The notes: generated by a model from the sequence alone, not told the origin. Positions 15,110 through 23,682 are shown, counted from the first letter of the stretch. The stretch: DNA of 27,054 nt from an uncultured Clostridium sp. (GCA_900549235.1 URNT01000041.1:1-27054); one strand, 5' to 3'. Made by a program: numbers and translations.

Positions 15110-15607
15110 ATGATCGCATTAAAAGCCGAGGATGTAAAGGCCTTTACTTCCAAGCTGTTTGTAAAAGAGGATTTCGACCAGTTTCTGGTAAAAGAGGTTC
15201 AGATCGTTACCTACAACAGCTTTGTGATTGACGGACATATCAGGCATGGGTATTTTACAGATGAGGAACGGGAGGAAAAGAAGCTGGGGGAATTTTCACC
15301 CTGGAGCCTGCTCCGTCCTGTCTGTTTTTCTTTGATTAAAGGGAAAAAGCTGCCCGAAAGCTTTCAGATTGTGCTCCAGCTTCCGGAGAGGAATGTGGAA
15401 CGGTTTGCCGCTTCCGCCGGCGCGGGGATAGACAGCAGCCAGATTAAGGGGTTGTATCTGAATATCCGCTATGAAGACGGAGCATTATATTGTGTAACGG
15501 GAACATCGCTTGCCTTTTTTACTATGGATAAGACACTGGAAAATGAATGGGACAGTGCGGTAAGGAAATTTATGCTGGCCCATCAGCTTCCGTGTACAGA
15601 GAGCTGA
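15110..15607 (+). CDS. DUF5721-like protein
   Basis: 165-aa soluble protein beginning MIALKAEDVKAFTSKLFVKEDFD, with later KEVQIVTYNSFVIDGHI, FSPWSLLRPVCFSLIKGKKLPESFQIVLQL and NIRYEDGALYCVTGTSLAFFTMDKTLENEWD. I associate this pattern with DUF5721, found in Lachnospiraceae and without known function; the label is from memory. AGGAGA lies 6 nt upstream of the ATG. The gene stops 25 nt before the second sigma factor and they share one promoter, so a link to control of that sigma factor is possible but unproven. No DNA-binding or anti-sigma motif is recognisable. Confidence 0.7.
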   Translation: MIALKAEDVKAFTSKLFVKEDFDQFLVKEVQIVTYNSFVIDGHIRHGYFTDEEREEKKLGEFSPWSLLRPVCFSLIKGKKLPESFQIVLQLPERNVERFAASAGAGIDSSQIKGLYLNIRYEDGALYCVTGTSLAFFTMDKTLENEWDSAVRKFMLAHQLPCTES

Positions 15608-15632
15608 CCTCGATGAAGGGAGGGATTTATAT

Positions 15633-16841
15633 ATGGAACAGACAATATTAACTTCCAGGACAGAGGCTCTTTTGGAACTGGCCAGAACGCAGGGAGACCG
15701 GCTTGAGATGACTCAGGTGCTGGACGCCTTTGCGAAGGATACCATTACGCCGGAGGAGATGGAGGAGGTATACAGGAGGCTGGAAAAGAAGGGCGTCCGC
15801 ATTAATGGAGAGGACGGAACAGAGGAGCTGCCTGAGGACGGTGAGGAGCTGTTTTTAGATGAGATGGAGGAGCCCCTGCCGGATTTTAAGGGAGCCAGGT
15901 TTGTCCATGAGAACCGGGACTGGGACCCTTCCGATGAGGAGTCCGGCGGCTTTTTGGCTTCTGATGAGGAGGAACAGGAGGACTACAGCAGAGAGCAGAT
16001 TCTGGAGGGAGTGTCCAGTACAGATCCCATCCGGGAGTATTTAAAGGAGATCGGTACCATTCCCCTTCTGACGCCGGAGGAGGAGCAGGAGCTTGCAAGG
16101 CGCAAGTCAGAAGGGGATACAGAAGCCGGGAAGCAGCTGGTGGAGGCCAACCTGCGTCTGGTGGTGAGCATTGCAAAGCGCTATACAGGCCGGGGCATGA
16201 GCTTTCTGGATCTGGTCCAGGAGGGGAATATCGGTCTTATGAAGGCGGTGGAGAAATTTGACCATACAAAGGGCTACCGCCTCAGTACCTACGCTACCTG
16301 GTGGGTGAAGCAGTCCATCACCCGTTCTCTGGCAGACCAGTCAAGAACTATCCGTCTGCCGGTCCATATGGTGGAATCGGTCAATAAGATCCGCCGCGCC
16401 CAGCGCGCCCTGTCCGTATCCCTTGGACGGGAGCCTACCAATGGGGAGGTGGCGGCGGAGGTAAATATGTCGGAAAAGCGTGTGGCGGAGCTGATCCAGG
16501 CTTCCGGAGATACGGTTTCCCTGGAGACGCCGGTGGGAGATGAGGACGGCTCTAACCTGGGGGATTTTGTGGCAGATGACGGAAACGCCTCCACAGAGGA
16601 GAAGGCGGAAAGCGTATTCCTCCGGGAGGAGATTGATGCCATGCTCCAGGGACTGAGTCCCAGGGAGAGGGAGGTCATTACCCTCCGGTTCGGCCTTGAA
16701 ACAGGCCATCCCATGACCCTTGAGGAGGTAGGAAAACGGTTCAGAGTCACAAGAGAGCGGATCCGCCAGATCGAGACCGCTGCCTTAAGGAAGCTGAGAA
16801 ATCCATCCAGAAGCAGAAAGATACGCGATTTTCTGCCATAA
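15633..16841 (+). CDS. rpoD: Second RpoD-like (primary-type) sigma factor
   Basis: 402-aa sigma-70 factor closely resembling the rpoD at 6866. A region 1.1-like N-terminus (LLELARTQGDRLEMTQVLDAF...EEVYRRLEKKG) is followed by a long acidic linker (about 57-125) differing from that of RpoD. Region 1.2 is TDPIREYLKEIG, region 2 NLRLVVSIAKRYTGRG to STYATWWVKQSITRS, and region 4.2 VTRERIRQIETAALRKLR. The -10 and -35 contact helices are nearly the same as in the first factor, so it should read similar promoters. GGGAGGG lies 8 nt before the ATG. Second gene after a DUF5721-like gene. It is a group 1/2 sigma, not an ECF or sporulation type. Conditions of use are unknown; which copy is the essential one is inferred from its more conventional linker, not proven. 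Confidence 0.92.
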   Translation: MEQTILTSRTEALLELARTQGDRLEMTQVLDAFAKDTITPEEMEEVYRRLEKKGVRINGEDGTEELPEDGEELFLDEMEEPLPDFKGARFVHENRDWDPSDEESGGFLASDEEEQEDYSREQILEGVSSTDPIREYLKEIGTIPLLTPEEEQELARRKSEGDTEAGKQLVEANLRLVVSIAKRYTGRGMSFLDLVQEGNIGLMKAVEKFDHTKGYRLSTYATWWVKQSITRSLADQSRTIRLPVHMVESVNKIRRAQRALSVSLGREPTNGEVAAEVNMSEKRVAELIQASGDTVSLETPVGDEDGSNLGDFVADDGNASTEEKAESVFLREEIDAMLQGLSPREREVITLRFGLETGHPMTLEEVGKRFRVTRERIRQIETAALRKLRNPSRSRKIRDFLP

Positions 16842-16850
16842 GACTTTTTG

Positions 16851-16877
16851 TTAGCACTCATTTTGCATGAGTGCTAA
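16851..16877 (+). promoter_or_regulatory. CIRCE operator (HrcA site) before htpG
   Basis: TTAGCACTC (16851-16859), 9 nt, GAGTGCTAA (16869-16877): an exact match to the CIRCE consensus bound by the heat-shock repressor HrcA. It lies 7 nt upstream of the htpG -35 box. As RNA it forms an 11-bp hairpin followed by TTTTGTATT, so it may also terminate the sigma-2 operon. Confidence 0.93.
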
Positions 16878-16884
16878 TTTTGTA

Positions 16885-16913
16885 TTGACATTTGAGTCTT
16901 TAGGTACTAAAAT
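16885..16913 (+). promoter_or_regulatory. Promoter of htpG
   Basis: TTGACA (16885-16890), 17 nt, TAAAAT (16908-16913). Start near 16920, about 60 nt before the htpG ATG. Confidence 0.8.
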
Positions 16914-16980
16914 GTAGGTTGTGAAATGAAATATGCTGGAACAGCGATTCAAATCGAAAGAAGAAAGAGGCGTATAACAT

Positions 16981-18981
16981 ATGGCAAAAAAAGGCAGTTT
17001 ATCAATTACAAGCGAGAACATTTTCCCGGTGATCAAAAAGTGGCTGTATTCGGACCATGATATTTTCTACAGAGAGCTGGTAAGCAATGGCTGCGACGCC
17101 ATCACAAAGCTTAAAAAGCTGGAGCTGATGGGCGAGTATGAGAAGCCGGAGGATGTGGAGTACAAGATCCAGGTAAGTGTGAATTCCAACGACAAGACAA
17201 TTAAGATCACAGATAACGGACTTGGTATGACGGAAGAGGAGATGGATAAGTACATCAATCAGATTGCCTTTTCCGGCGTTCAGGATTTTATGGAGAAATA
17301 TAAGGACAAGGCCAATGAGGATCAGATCATCGGACATTTCGGTCTGGGCTTTTATTCCGCTTTTATGGTAGCGGACAAGGTGGCCATCGATACTTTATCC
17401 TATCAGAAGGGAGCGGCTCCGGTCCACTGGGAGTCTGAGGGCGGCATCGAATTTGAGATGGAGCAGGGAAACAAGGCCCAGACCGGTACCACCATTACCC
17501 TGTACCTCAACGAGGACAGCACAGAGTTCTGCAACGAGTACCGGGCGAGAGAGGTGCTGGAGAAATACTGTGCCTTCATGCCTGTCAGCATTTTCCTGGA
17601 AAATGAAACAGCAGAGCCTCAGTATGAGACCATTGAAAAGGACGAGCTGACAGAGAAGGATACAGTGGTTGAAACAGTGATCGAGCCTGCAAAGACAGAG
17701 GAAAAGGAGCTTGAGGACGGCACCAAAGAGGTTGTGGAGATCGAACCATCCAGAGAGCGCTATAAGATCAACAAGCGTCCGGTGGCTCTTAACGATACCA
17801 ACCCTCTTTGGAACAAGCATCCAAATGAGTGCACCGAGGAGGAGTACAAGGACTTCTACCGCAAGGTATTCAGGGATTACAAGGAGCCTCTGTTCTGGAT
17901 CCACTTAAATATGGATTATCCATTTAACTTAAAGGGTATTCTGTACTTCCCAAAGATCAATATGGAGTATGACAGCTTAGAGGGAACCATCAAGCTGTAC
18001 AACAGCCAGGTATTTATTGCTGACAACATTAAGGAAGTCATTCCTGAGTTCCTGATGCTCTTAAAGGGCGTGATCGACTGTCCGGATCTTCCTCTGAACG
18101 TATCCAGAAGTGCCCTGCAGAATGATGGCTTTGTGAAGAAAATCTCAGATTACATCACAAAGAAGGTGGCAGATAAGCTGTCTGGCATGTGCAAGACTGA
18201 CCGGGAGAATTATGAGAAATACTGGGATGATATTGCACCCTTTATCAAGTTCGGCTATATCAAGGATGAGAAGTTCTCCGAGAAGATGGGTGACTACATC
18301 CTGTATAAGAATCTGGATGGCAGGTACCTGACCCTTCAGGACTGCCTGGATGAGAATAAGGAAAAGCATGAGAATACCATTTTCTATGTGACCAATGAGA
18401 AGGAGCAGAGCCAGTATATCAATATGTTCCGGGAGGAGGGCATCGACGCGGTGATCATGCCTGCGGCCATTGACAGCCCCTTTATCAGTCATGTGGAGCA
18501 GAAGAAAGAGGGAGTTAAGTTCCTGCGCATCGATACCGACTTAAACGCAGCCTTTAAGGAGGAGGTAAAAGAGGATGATGAGGAGTTTAAAAAGACCTCT
18601 GAGGAACTGACTGAGGTATTTAAGAAAGCTCTTGGAAATGATAAGCTGGATATTAAGGTTGAGAAGATGAAAAATGCCTCTGTTGCTTCTATGATTACCG
18701 TATCCGAGGAGTCAAGGCGGATGCAGGATATGATGAAGATGTACAATATGGGCGGCATGGATATGGGTATGTTCGGCGGTATGGGAGAGACCTTGGTGCT
18801 GAATGCCAACCATCCTCTGGTACAGTATGTGCTTGAGCATAAGGAAGGGGAGAACACAGGCAAGATCTGTGAACAGCTTTATGATCTGGCCAGTTTAAGC
18901 CACGGAGCGCTTTCACCGGAGCGGATGACAAAGTTTGTCAGCCGCAGCAATGAGATCATGCTTTTAATGGCAGAAAAATAA
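16981..18981 (+). CDS. htpG: Hsp90-family chaperone HtpG
   Basis: ATP-dependent cytosolic chaperone, 666 aa, longer than the roughly 620-630 usual in bacteria. The N-terminal GHKL ATPase shows ELVSNGCDAITK (Glu32, Asn36), DNGLGMTEEEM and GHFGLGFYSAFMVA. The middle domain has PLWNKHPNECTEEEY and LYNSQVFIADN, then LPLNVSRSALQND. Extra length comes from a charged insertion (about 205-255, rich in E, K, T and V) and from a methionine-glycine-rich stretch near the C-terminal dimerisation domain (MGGMDMGMFGGMG, about 590-602). It is preceded by a perfect CIRCE element and a consensus promoter, and followed by a strong terminator, so it is a single HrcA-controlled unit. Confidence 0.96.
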   Translation: MAKKGSLSITSENIFPVIKKWLYSDHDIFYRELVSNGCDAITKLKKLELMGEYEKPEDVEYKIQVSVNSNDKTIKITDNGLGMTEEEMDKYINQIAFSGVQDFMEKYKDKANEDQIIGHFGLGFYSAFMVADKVAIDTLSYQKGAAPVHWESEGGIEFEMEQGNKAQTGTTITLYLNEDSTEFCNEYRAREVLEKYCAFMPVSIFLENETAEPQYETIEKDELTEKDTVVETVIEPAKTEEKELEDGTKEVVEIEPSRERYKINKRPVALNDTNPLWNKHPNECTEEEYKDFYRKVFRDYKEPLFWIHLNMDYPFNLKGILYFPKINMEYDSLEGTIKLYNSQVFIADNIKEVIPEFLMLLKGVIDCPDLPLNVSRSALQNDGFVKKISDYITKKVADKLSGMCKTDRENYEKYWDDIAPFIKFGYIKDEKFSEKMGDYILYKNLDGRYLTLQDCLDENKEKHENTIFYVTNEKEQSQYINMFREEGIDAVIMPAAIDSPFISHVEQKKEGVKFLRIDTDLNAAFKEEVKEDDEEFKKTSEELTEVFKKALGNDKLDIKVEKMKNASVASMITVSEESRRMQDMMKMYNMGGMDMGMFGGMGETLVLNANHPLVQYVLEHKEGENTGKICEQLYDLASLSHGALSPERMTKFVSRSNEIMLLMAEK

Positions 18982-18996
18982 AAGTAAGACAGGACG

Positions 18997-19029
18997 GGGC
19001 AGTGCCGTAAGCCGGCGCTGCCCTTTTTT
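18997..19029 (+). terminator. Terminator of htpG
   Basis: 11-bp stem GGGCAGTGCCG (18997-19007) with CGGCGCTGCCC (19013-19023), one wobble, 5-nt loop, T6 tail. Confidence 0.88.
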
Positions 19030-19052
19030 AAATTCTGAAAGACAAAATCTCC

Positions 19053-19081
19053 TTGCAGTCAGAATATGGTTGTTATATAGT
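19053..19081 (+). promoter_or_regulatory. Promoter of the exported repeat protein
   Basis: TTGCAG (19053-19058), 17 nt, TATAGT (19076-19081), about 34 nt before the ATG at 19115. Confidence 0.65.
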
Positions 19082-19114
19082 AGGGTTAAAGAAAGGAAAA
19101 GGAGGAGCTGCAGT

Positions 19115-20530
19115 ATGAAATTCAGAAAATGGTTTAAGGGGATCGCTGCCTTGACTGCCGCCGCCATGGTAATGGTAAGCGGGGGGATCTGCGCCTGGGC
19201 AGAGCCTAAGGGGCTCAGCGTGGTGGAAGGGAGTACCATTAAAAGCCGGACAGGAGGTTTTCAGGCTGTTTTTCCTGAGGGGTATCCGGTAGAGCGGGGC
19301 CTGAGGGGAAATTTACAAGTATCAGCTGAGGAAGGAGAAGGGCAGTCTGCCTGGGATTTTTCCATTTCTCTGGGGGATATAGAGGAAGGCCAGTACATGG
19401 AGGCTGCCGGTCTGATGATCACCGGAGTGGACGGATCTTTTTCTCTTGAGCAGGAGATGAACAGGCTCTTTTCTATGGATGGGGTGGATCCTGCTTATAT
19501 GACAGCAGATGTGCGCTCCATCGCGGGACAGAACTGGAGCCATATATTTGTTAATTATGGAAAGGCCATGGCAGATTACATGAGGATGATCCTGCTGGCT
19601 GCTGAGATTCCTGTTGACGCAGAGGATGAACAGCTGCTGGCTGAGATGGAAGGCAGTATGATGGCTGATGCGTATATGATCCAGAGAGGGGATCAGGTCT
19701 ATATACTGCTTCAGTCCTATTCTGCCAATATGGCCCCTCATGCCGCTCAGGTTATTGCCTGCCTGCAGCCTTATACAGGGCAGGAAGGCTGGGTTTACAG
19801 CGATGAGGCTGGCTGGCAGTATATGCAGGAGAACGGACAGCTTCTGGCTGACAGCTGGGTAAGGGATGAGGACGGTCTGACCTACCGCCTGGACGGCTTC
19901 GGAAGGATTCAGTATGATGCCTGGATCCAGGAGAATGGAAGATGGAAATATGTAGACAGTCTGGGCCATATGATCACAGCGGTTACAAAAACCCTGGACG
20001 GGGTGCGGTATACCTTTGATGACCAGGGCTATATGAAGGAGGGTTCAGAGACAGCGGCTATCCCCTTTGAGCTGGGCCGGATCGAGGGAAAAACCTATAA
20101 AAATGACTGGGCTGATATCCAGTTTACTTTCCCGGAGGCGGCCGAGCTGATGCTGGGAGACGGAACTCCCTATACCTATACTCTGACGGGAGGAGAGCAC
20201 GTAGATCCGGAGGATCCGGAGCTGAGCTACCGGGTGACCTTTGATATTGCAGATGCGGATATGGAGCTTGACCGGTATCTGGATATGCTGAAGAATGAGG
20301 GTGAATGGACGGATTACCAGGTGGATTACGCAGGCGTAATGGAACTGGGCGGCTACGAATACCGGGTATGCAAAACCTCCTATCTGTTCAGCGACGGCAC
20401 CGCCCACCACTGGGATTCTTATGTGCGCCAGGTAGATGATAAGATTATTGACCTTACTATTAATTATTATGACGAGCTGAAAACCCAGGCAGACAGCGTG
20501 ATCGCCAGTGTTTCGCGGACAGGAGCTCAG
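19115..20530 (+). CDS. Exported protein with cell-wall-binding-like repeats
   Basis: About 472-aa secreted protein; the stop codon follows at 20531-20533. The signal peptide (1-29) ends in AWA before EPKG. Residues 30-220 form a domain starting RTGGFQAVFPEGYPVERG. Residues about 224-310 hold three aromatic-glycine repeats of the choline/glucan-binding type (GWQYMQENGQLLADSWV, GLTYRLDGFGRIQYDAWI, GRWKYVDSLGHMI, GVRYTFDDQGYMKEG), which usually bind cell-wall polymers. Residues 311-472 form a second domain, WADIQFTFPEAAELM...YDELKTQADSVIASV, that resembles the first in its edges. GGAGG lies 9 nt before ATG 19115; the longer frame from 19070 has no ribosome site. No catalytic motif is recognised; a role in attachment or envelope upkeep is a guess. 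Confidence 0.75.
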
Positions 20531-20547
20531 TAGAAGTCATATACATA

Positions 20548-20576
20548 TTGCATTTTCACGGGCATACTGCTATAAT
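20548..20576 (+). promoter_or_regulatory. Promoter of degV-like gene
   Basis: TTGCAT (20548-20553), 17 nt, TATAAT (20571-20576). A short dyad TGTGTT-AA-AACACA (20595-20608) lies in the leader and could be an operator. Confidence 0.7.
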
Positions 20577-20637
20577 AAGTAGTAATTGATACTATGTGTT
20601 AAAACACAGGTATGACTACAAACCGGAGGATGTTGTT

Positions 20638-21495
20638 ATGACCTATAAAATCATTGGAGACAGTTGTCTGGATCTGCCTGCCTATTTAAAGGAGGACCCC
20701 AGGTTCCAGATGATCCCTCTTACCCTGCAGGTAGGGGATCATCTGGTAGTAGACGATGCCTCTTTTCAGCAGAAGGCATTTATTGAGCTGGTAAAGGCCA
20801 GCCCGGAGTGCCCAAAGACGGCCTGCCCTTCTCCTGAGATGTTTCGGAAGGCCTATGAGGAGGCAGACGCGGAGGCTGTTTTCGTTGTTACCTTGTCTAA
20901 TCACTTAAGCGGCTGCTACAATTCTGCTGTTCTTGCAAAGAAGCTCTATGAGGAGGAGCTGGCTGAGACCGGGAAGGAAAACGGGAAGAAGATCCTGGTT
21001 TTGGATTCCCTCTCTGCTTCCTCCGGAGAGCTGAATATCGCTCTTTATATCCAGAGCCTTTGCGAGGCGGGACTGAGCTTTGAGGAGGTTTCAGAGCGGG
21101 CTCTGGCCTACAGGGATAACCTTGGAATCTACTTTGTGCTGGAATCTCTGGATACCCTTCGAAAGAACGGACGGCTTTCGGGGCTTCAGGCATTTTTTGC
21201 TACCGCCCTTAATATCAAGCCTGTGATGGGAGCGGATAAGGGTGTGATTATTAAGCTGGATCAGGCCAGAGGCATTAATAAGGCTCTTCAGCGCATGTGC
21301 GACATTGCAGTAAAGGAGGCGGGAGACACCACCGGCCGCCGCGCCGTGATCTGCCATGTAAACAACCCGGCCCGGGCGGAGTATATGAAGGCGGAGCTTG
21401 AAAAAAGGGGAAGCTTTAAGGAGATACTGATTACAGAGGCAGCCGGCGTAGCGACTGTTTACGCAAATGACGGCGGCATCATTCTGTCGCTGTAG
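20638..21495 (+). CDS. DegV-family fatty-acid-binding protein
   Basis: 285-aa cytosolic protein of the DegV family, which binds a fatty acid and in Firmicutes serves (as FakB) as the lipid-presenting subunit for fatty acid kinase. Family motifs: GDSCLDLP at the N-terminus, KTACPSPEMF, VTLSNHLSGCYNSA, LDSLSASSGE and LDTLRKNGRLSG. ATG 20638 has GGAGG 8 nt upstream, whereas the frame from 20596 lies in the leader. No fakA-like kinase is adjacent, which is common because DegV paralogs are scattered. The bound lipid cannot be predicted. Confidence 0.9.
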   Translation: MTYKIIGDSCLDLPAYLKEDPRFQMIPLTLQVGDHLVVDDASFQQKAFIELVKASPECPKTACPSPEMFRKAYEEADAEAVFVVTLSNHLSGCYNSAVLAKKLYEEELAETGKENGKKILVLDSLSASSGELNIALYIQSLCEAGLSFEEVSERALAYRDNLGIYFVLESLDTLRKNGRLSGLQAFFATALNIKPVMGADKGVIIKLDQARGINKALQRMCDIAVKEAGDTTGRRAVICHVNNPARAEYMKAELEKRGSFKEILITEAAGVATVYANDGGIILSL

Positions 21496-21532
21496 CTTAT
21501 ATATGGCTATATTTTACATCGAAAGGACATAC

Positions 21533-22726
21533 ATGAGAAAAAGCAGAACATGGATCCTGGCAGCGGCAGCCTTTATGGGGCTGCTGCTGGCAGTTATAGC
21601 AGGTCTTGGATGGTTTCTCACCTCCGGTACGAGGGAAGAAAAGGAGATCCGGACGGAGGAAGCCCTGTCAGCTGAGAGCGGGGCCGTTGAGACAGAAGCG
21701 GAGGTGCTTGAGATCGGGCAGCCGGAGGAGACAGAAGGGTTTGATACAGGCGGCGGGGAGCCGGAGGAGGCAGGCACAGAGGATCCATCAGGCGTCCGCC
21801 TGGTATTTGCCGGAGATGTATTGTTATCCGACCATGTGCTGGCGGCCTATGAGCGGGGCGGAGGCATCCGCGGTGTGGTGGATCAGGGCTTTCAGAATGT
21901 GATCGACGGAAGCGACCTGTTTATTGTCAATGAGGAATTTCCCTTCAGCAGCCGGGGAACCGCGGCGGCGGACAAGCAGTTTACCTTCCGCCTCCCTCCT
22001 GAGAAGGTATCCATTTTTAAGGAAATGGGCATTGATCTTGTAACCCTGGCCAATAACCACGCTCTGGATTTCGGTACAGACGCCCTTCTTGATACCTGCG
22101 CGGTACTGGATCAGGCAGGAATCCTGCGGATGGGAGCGGGGGCTGATCTGGACGAGGCAAAGCAGCCGGTTTACAGGGAGCTTGGGGGACTGCGGCTGGC
22201 ATTTTTAGGCGCTTCCCGTGTGATCCCGGAGACTTCCTGGAACGCCTCCTCCTCAAAGCCGGGGATGCTTACTTCCTATGATCCGGCTCTTCTGCTGGAG
22301 GAGATCAAAAAGGCAAAGGCGGAGGCCGACTATGTGGTGGTCTATATCCACTGGGGGATCGAGCGGGATGAGCGTCCCCAGGAGTATCAGAGAACACTGG
22401 GGCAGCAGTACATCGACGCCGGGGCGGATCTGGTGATCGGAAGTCATCCCCATGTACTTCAGGGGATTGAATATTATAAGGGAAAGCCCATTGTATACAG
22501 CCTGGGAAATTTTGTCTTTGGAAGCAGTATCCCAAAGACCATGCTGCTGGAGGCCAGAATACGGGACGGTGAGACAGAGCTTGGCCTTGTGCCCGGCACC
22601 TCCTCGGCAGGCTATACCAGAATCCTTACAGAGGAAGGAGAAAAGGCGGCCTTTTACCAGTATATAACAGACATTTCCTATGGGGTGCGGGTGACAGAGG
22701 AGGGACTTGTGGTGCCGGAGCAGTAG
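21533..22726 (+). CDS. CapA-family (PGA_cap) metallophosphatase-like protein
   Basis: 397-aa protein with an N-terminal membrane anchor (about 7-31) and an acidic low-complexity linker (32-83), followed by a CapA/PgsA-type calcineurin-like domain outside the cell. Metal-site motifs: FAGDVLLSDH, VNEEFPFSSRG, LANNHALDFG, VYIHWGIE and GSHPHVLQGIEYYKGKPIVYSLGNFVFG. The family is linked to poly-gamma-glutamate or capsule synthesis, but no capB or capC is here, so the role is uncertain. GAAAGGA lies 5 nt before ATG 21533, about 37 nt after degV, so the two may be co-transcribed. The 3' end overlaps the opposing radical SAM gene by 49 nt. Confidence 0.88.
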   Translation: MRKSRTWILAAAAFMGLLLAVIAGLGWFLTSGTREEKEIRTEEALSAESGAVETEAEVLEIGQPEETEGFDTGGGEPEEAGTEDPSGVRLVFAGDVLLSDHVLAAYERGGGIRGVVDQGFQNVIDGSDLFIVNEEFPFSSRGTAAADKQFTFRLPPEKVSIFKEMGIDLVTLANNHALDFGTDALLDTCAVLDQAGILRMGAGADLDEAKQPVYRELGGLRLAFLGASRVIPETSWNASSSKPGMLTSYDPALLLEEIKKAKAEADYVVVYIHWGIERDERPQEYQRTLGQQYIDAGADLVIGSHPHVLQGIEYYKGKPIVYSLGNFVFGSSIPKTMLLEARIRDGETELGLVPGTSSAGYTRILTEEGEKAAFYQYITDISYGVRVTEEGLVVPEQ

Positions 22727-23655
22727 AGCCTTCCCTGCCAGGTGTTCCGTTCTTTAAACCGTTTGTGAAGGCTGTTTAGCACATGGCGCTTGCTGCCGCT
22801 CCACAAGGGAGCAATGAGAAGGCTTTTTGGCCCATCTCCAGTGATCCGGTGGATCACCATCTCAGGAGGCAGCAGCTCGGTGCAGTCGATGACGCAGTCC
22901 AGATATTCTTCCATGGTGAAAACAGGAAAGGGATGGTCCCGGTAATATTCTGCCAGGTCTGTCCCTTTTAAGATATGAAGGAGCTGGAGCTTGATGCCGT
23001 CTACGGGTCTGGCGGCCAGCCAGGAGATGGTTTCAAGGATCTGCGCTCTCGTCTCTCCTGGCAGCCCCAGGATCACATGGACGATGACCGTAAGGCCTGC
23101 TTCCTTAAGCCGCATCAGGGCCTCCTCAAAGACAGAAAGGTCATAGCCCCGCCGGATCAGCCTGGCAGTCTCCGGGTGGATGGTCTGGAGCCCCAGCTCC
23201 ACCCATACCGGCTTTTTCTCATTGCATCGGGACAGAAGGCGGATCACTTCCTCTCCCAGACAGTCGGGGCGGGTGGCGATGGAGAGAAGGGCTGTGTCCG
23301 GATGGGAGATGGCTTCCCCATACAGGGTTTCCAGATAAGAAAGAGGGGCGTAGGTGTTGGTAAAGGACTGAAAATAGGCGATATAATTGCCGCCCTCTAA
23401 GGCAGGCTCCGGCAGCTTCCGGCTCACCAGCGTCCTAGCCTCCTCTATGGCGGCGGCAACTCCATTTTTACAGGAAATGGCAAAATCTCCGGAGCCTCCT
23501 TCGCTGCAGAAAATACAGCCCCGGTTTCCAAGGGTGCCGTCACGGTTGGGGCAGGTCATTCCTCCGTCCAGGGACAGCTTATATAATTTGCGGCCGAACT
23601 GGCGGCGCAGCTCGTAGTCAAGAGAGTGATAGGGTTTGTGGTTCCATTCCATCAT
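22678..23655 (-). CDS. YhcC-type (TIGR01212) radical SAM protein
   Basis: 325-aa radical SAM enzyme of the YhcC family, function not established. The 4Fe-4S ligands are Cys35, Cys47 and Cys50 in CPNRDGTLGNRGCIFC, the wide spacing typical of this family. Further family features are YFQSFTNTYAPLSYLETLY, SIATRPDCLGEEV, VWVELGLQTIHPETARLIRRG and HVILGLPGET. ATG 23655 has AAAGGAG 5 nt before it; a second ATG follows immediately. The frame stays open upstream to 23793 but through promoter sequence. The final 16 residues or so after NTWQGR look non-conserved and come from reading into the 3' end of the capA-like gene. Confidence 0.9.
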   Translation of the reverse strand: MMEWNHKPYHSLDYELRRQFGRKLYKLSLDGGMTCPNRDGTLGNRGCIFCSEGGSGDFAISCKNGVAAAIEEARTLVSRKLPEPALEGGNYIAYFQSFTNTYAPLSYLETLYGEAISHPDTALLSIATRPDCLGEEVIRLLSRCNEKKPVWVELGLQTIHPETARLIRRGYDLSVFEEALMRLKEAGLTVIVHVILGLPGETRAQILETISWLAARPVDGIKLQLLHILKGTDLAEYYRDHPFPVFTMEEYLDCVIDCTELLPPEMVIHRITGDGPKSLLIAPLWSGSKRHVLNSLHKRFKERNTWQGRLYCSGTTSPSSVTRTP

Positions 23656-23682
23656 GGAGTCTCCTTTCTGTCTGCTGAGAGG

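Noticed and set aside
15093..15113. Six-codon mini-ORF (MTGDNR) whose stop overlaps the DUF5721-like start as ATGA
   Set aside because: No convincing ribosome site of its own, and so short an overlap can arise by chance; the AGGAGA inside it serves the real start.
14863..15153. N-terminal extension of glgC to 15153
   Set aside because: The extra 97 residues come from AT-rich promoter DNA, have no ribosome site, and precede the standard family start MAKEMIAMLLAGG.
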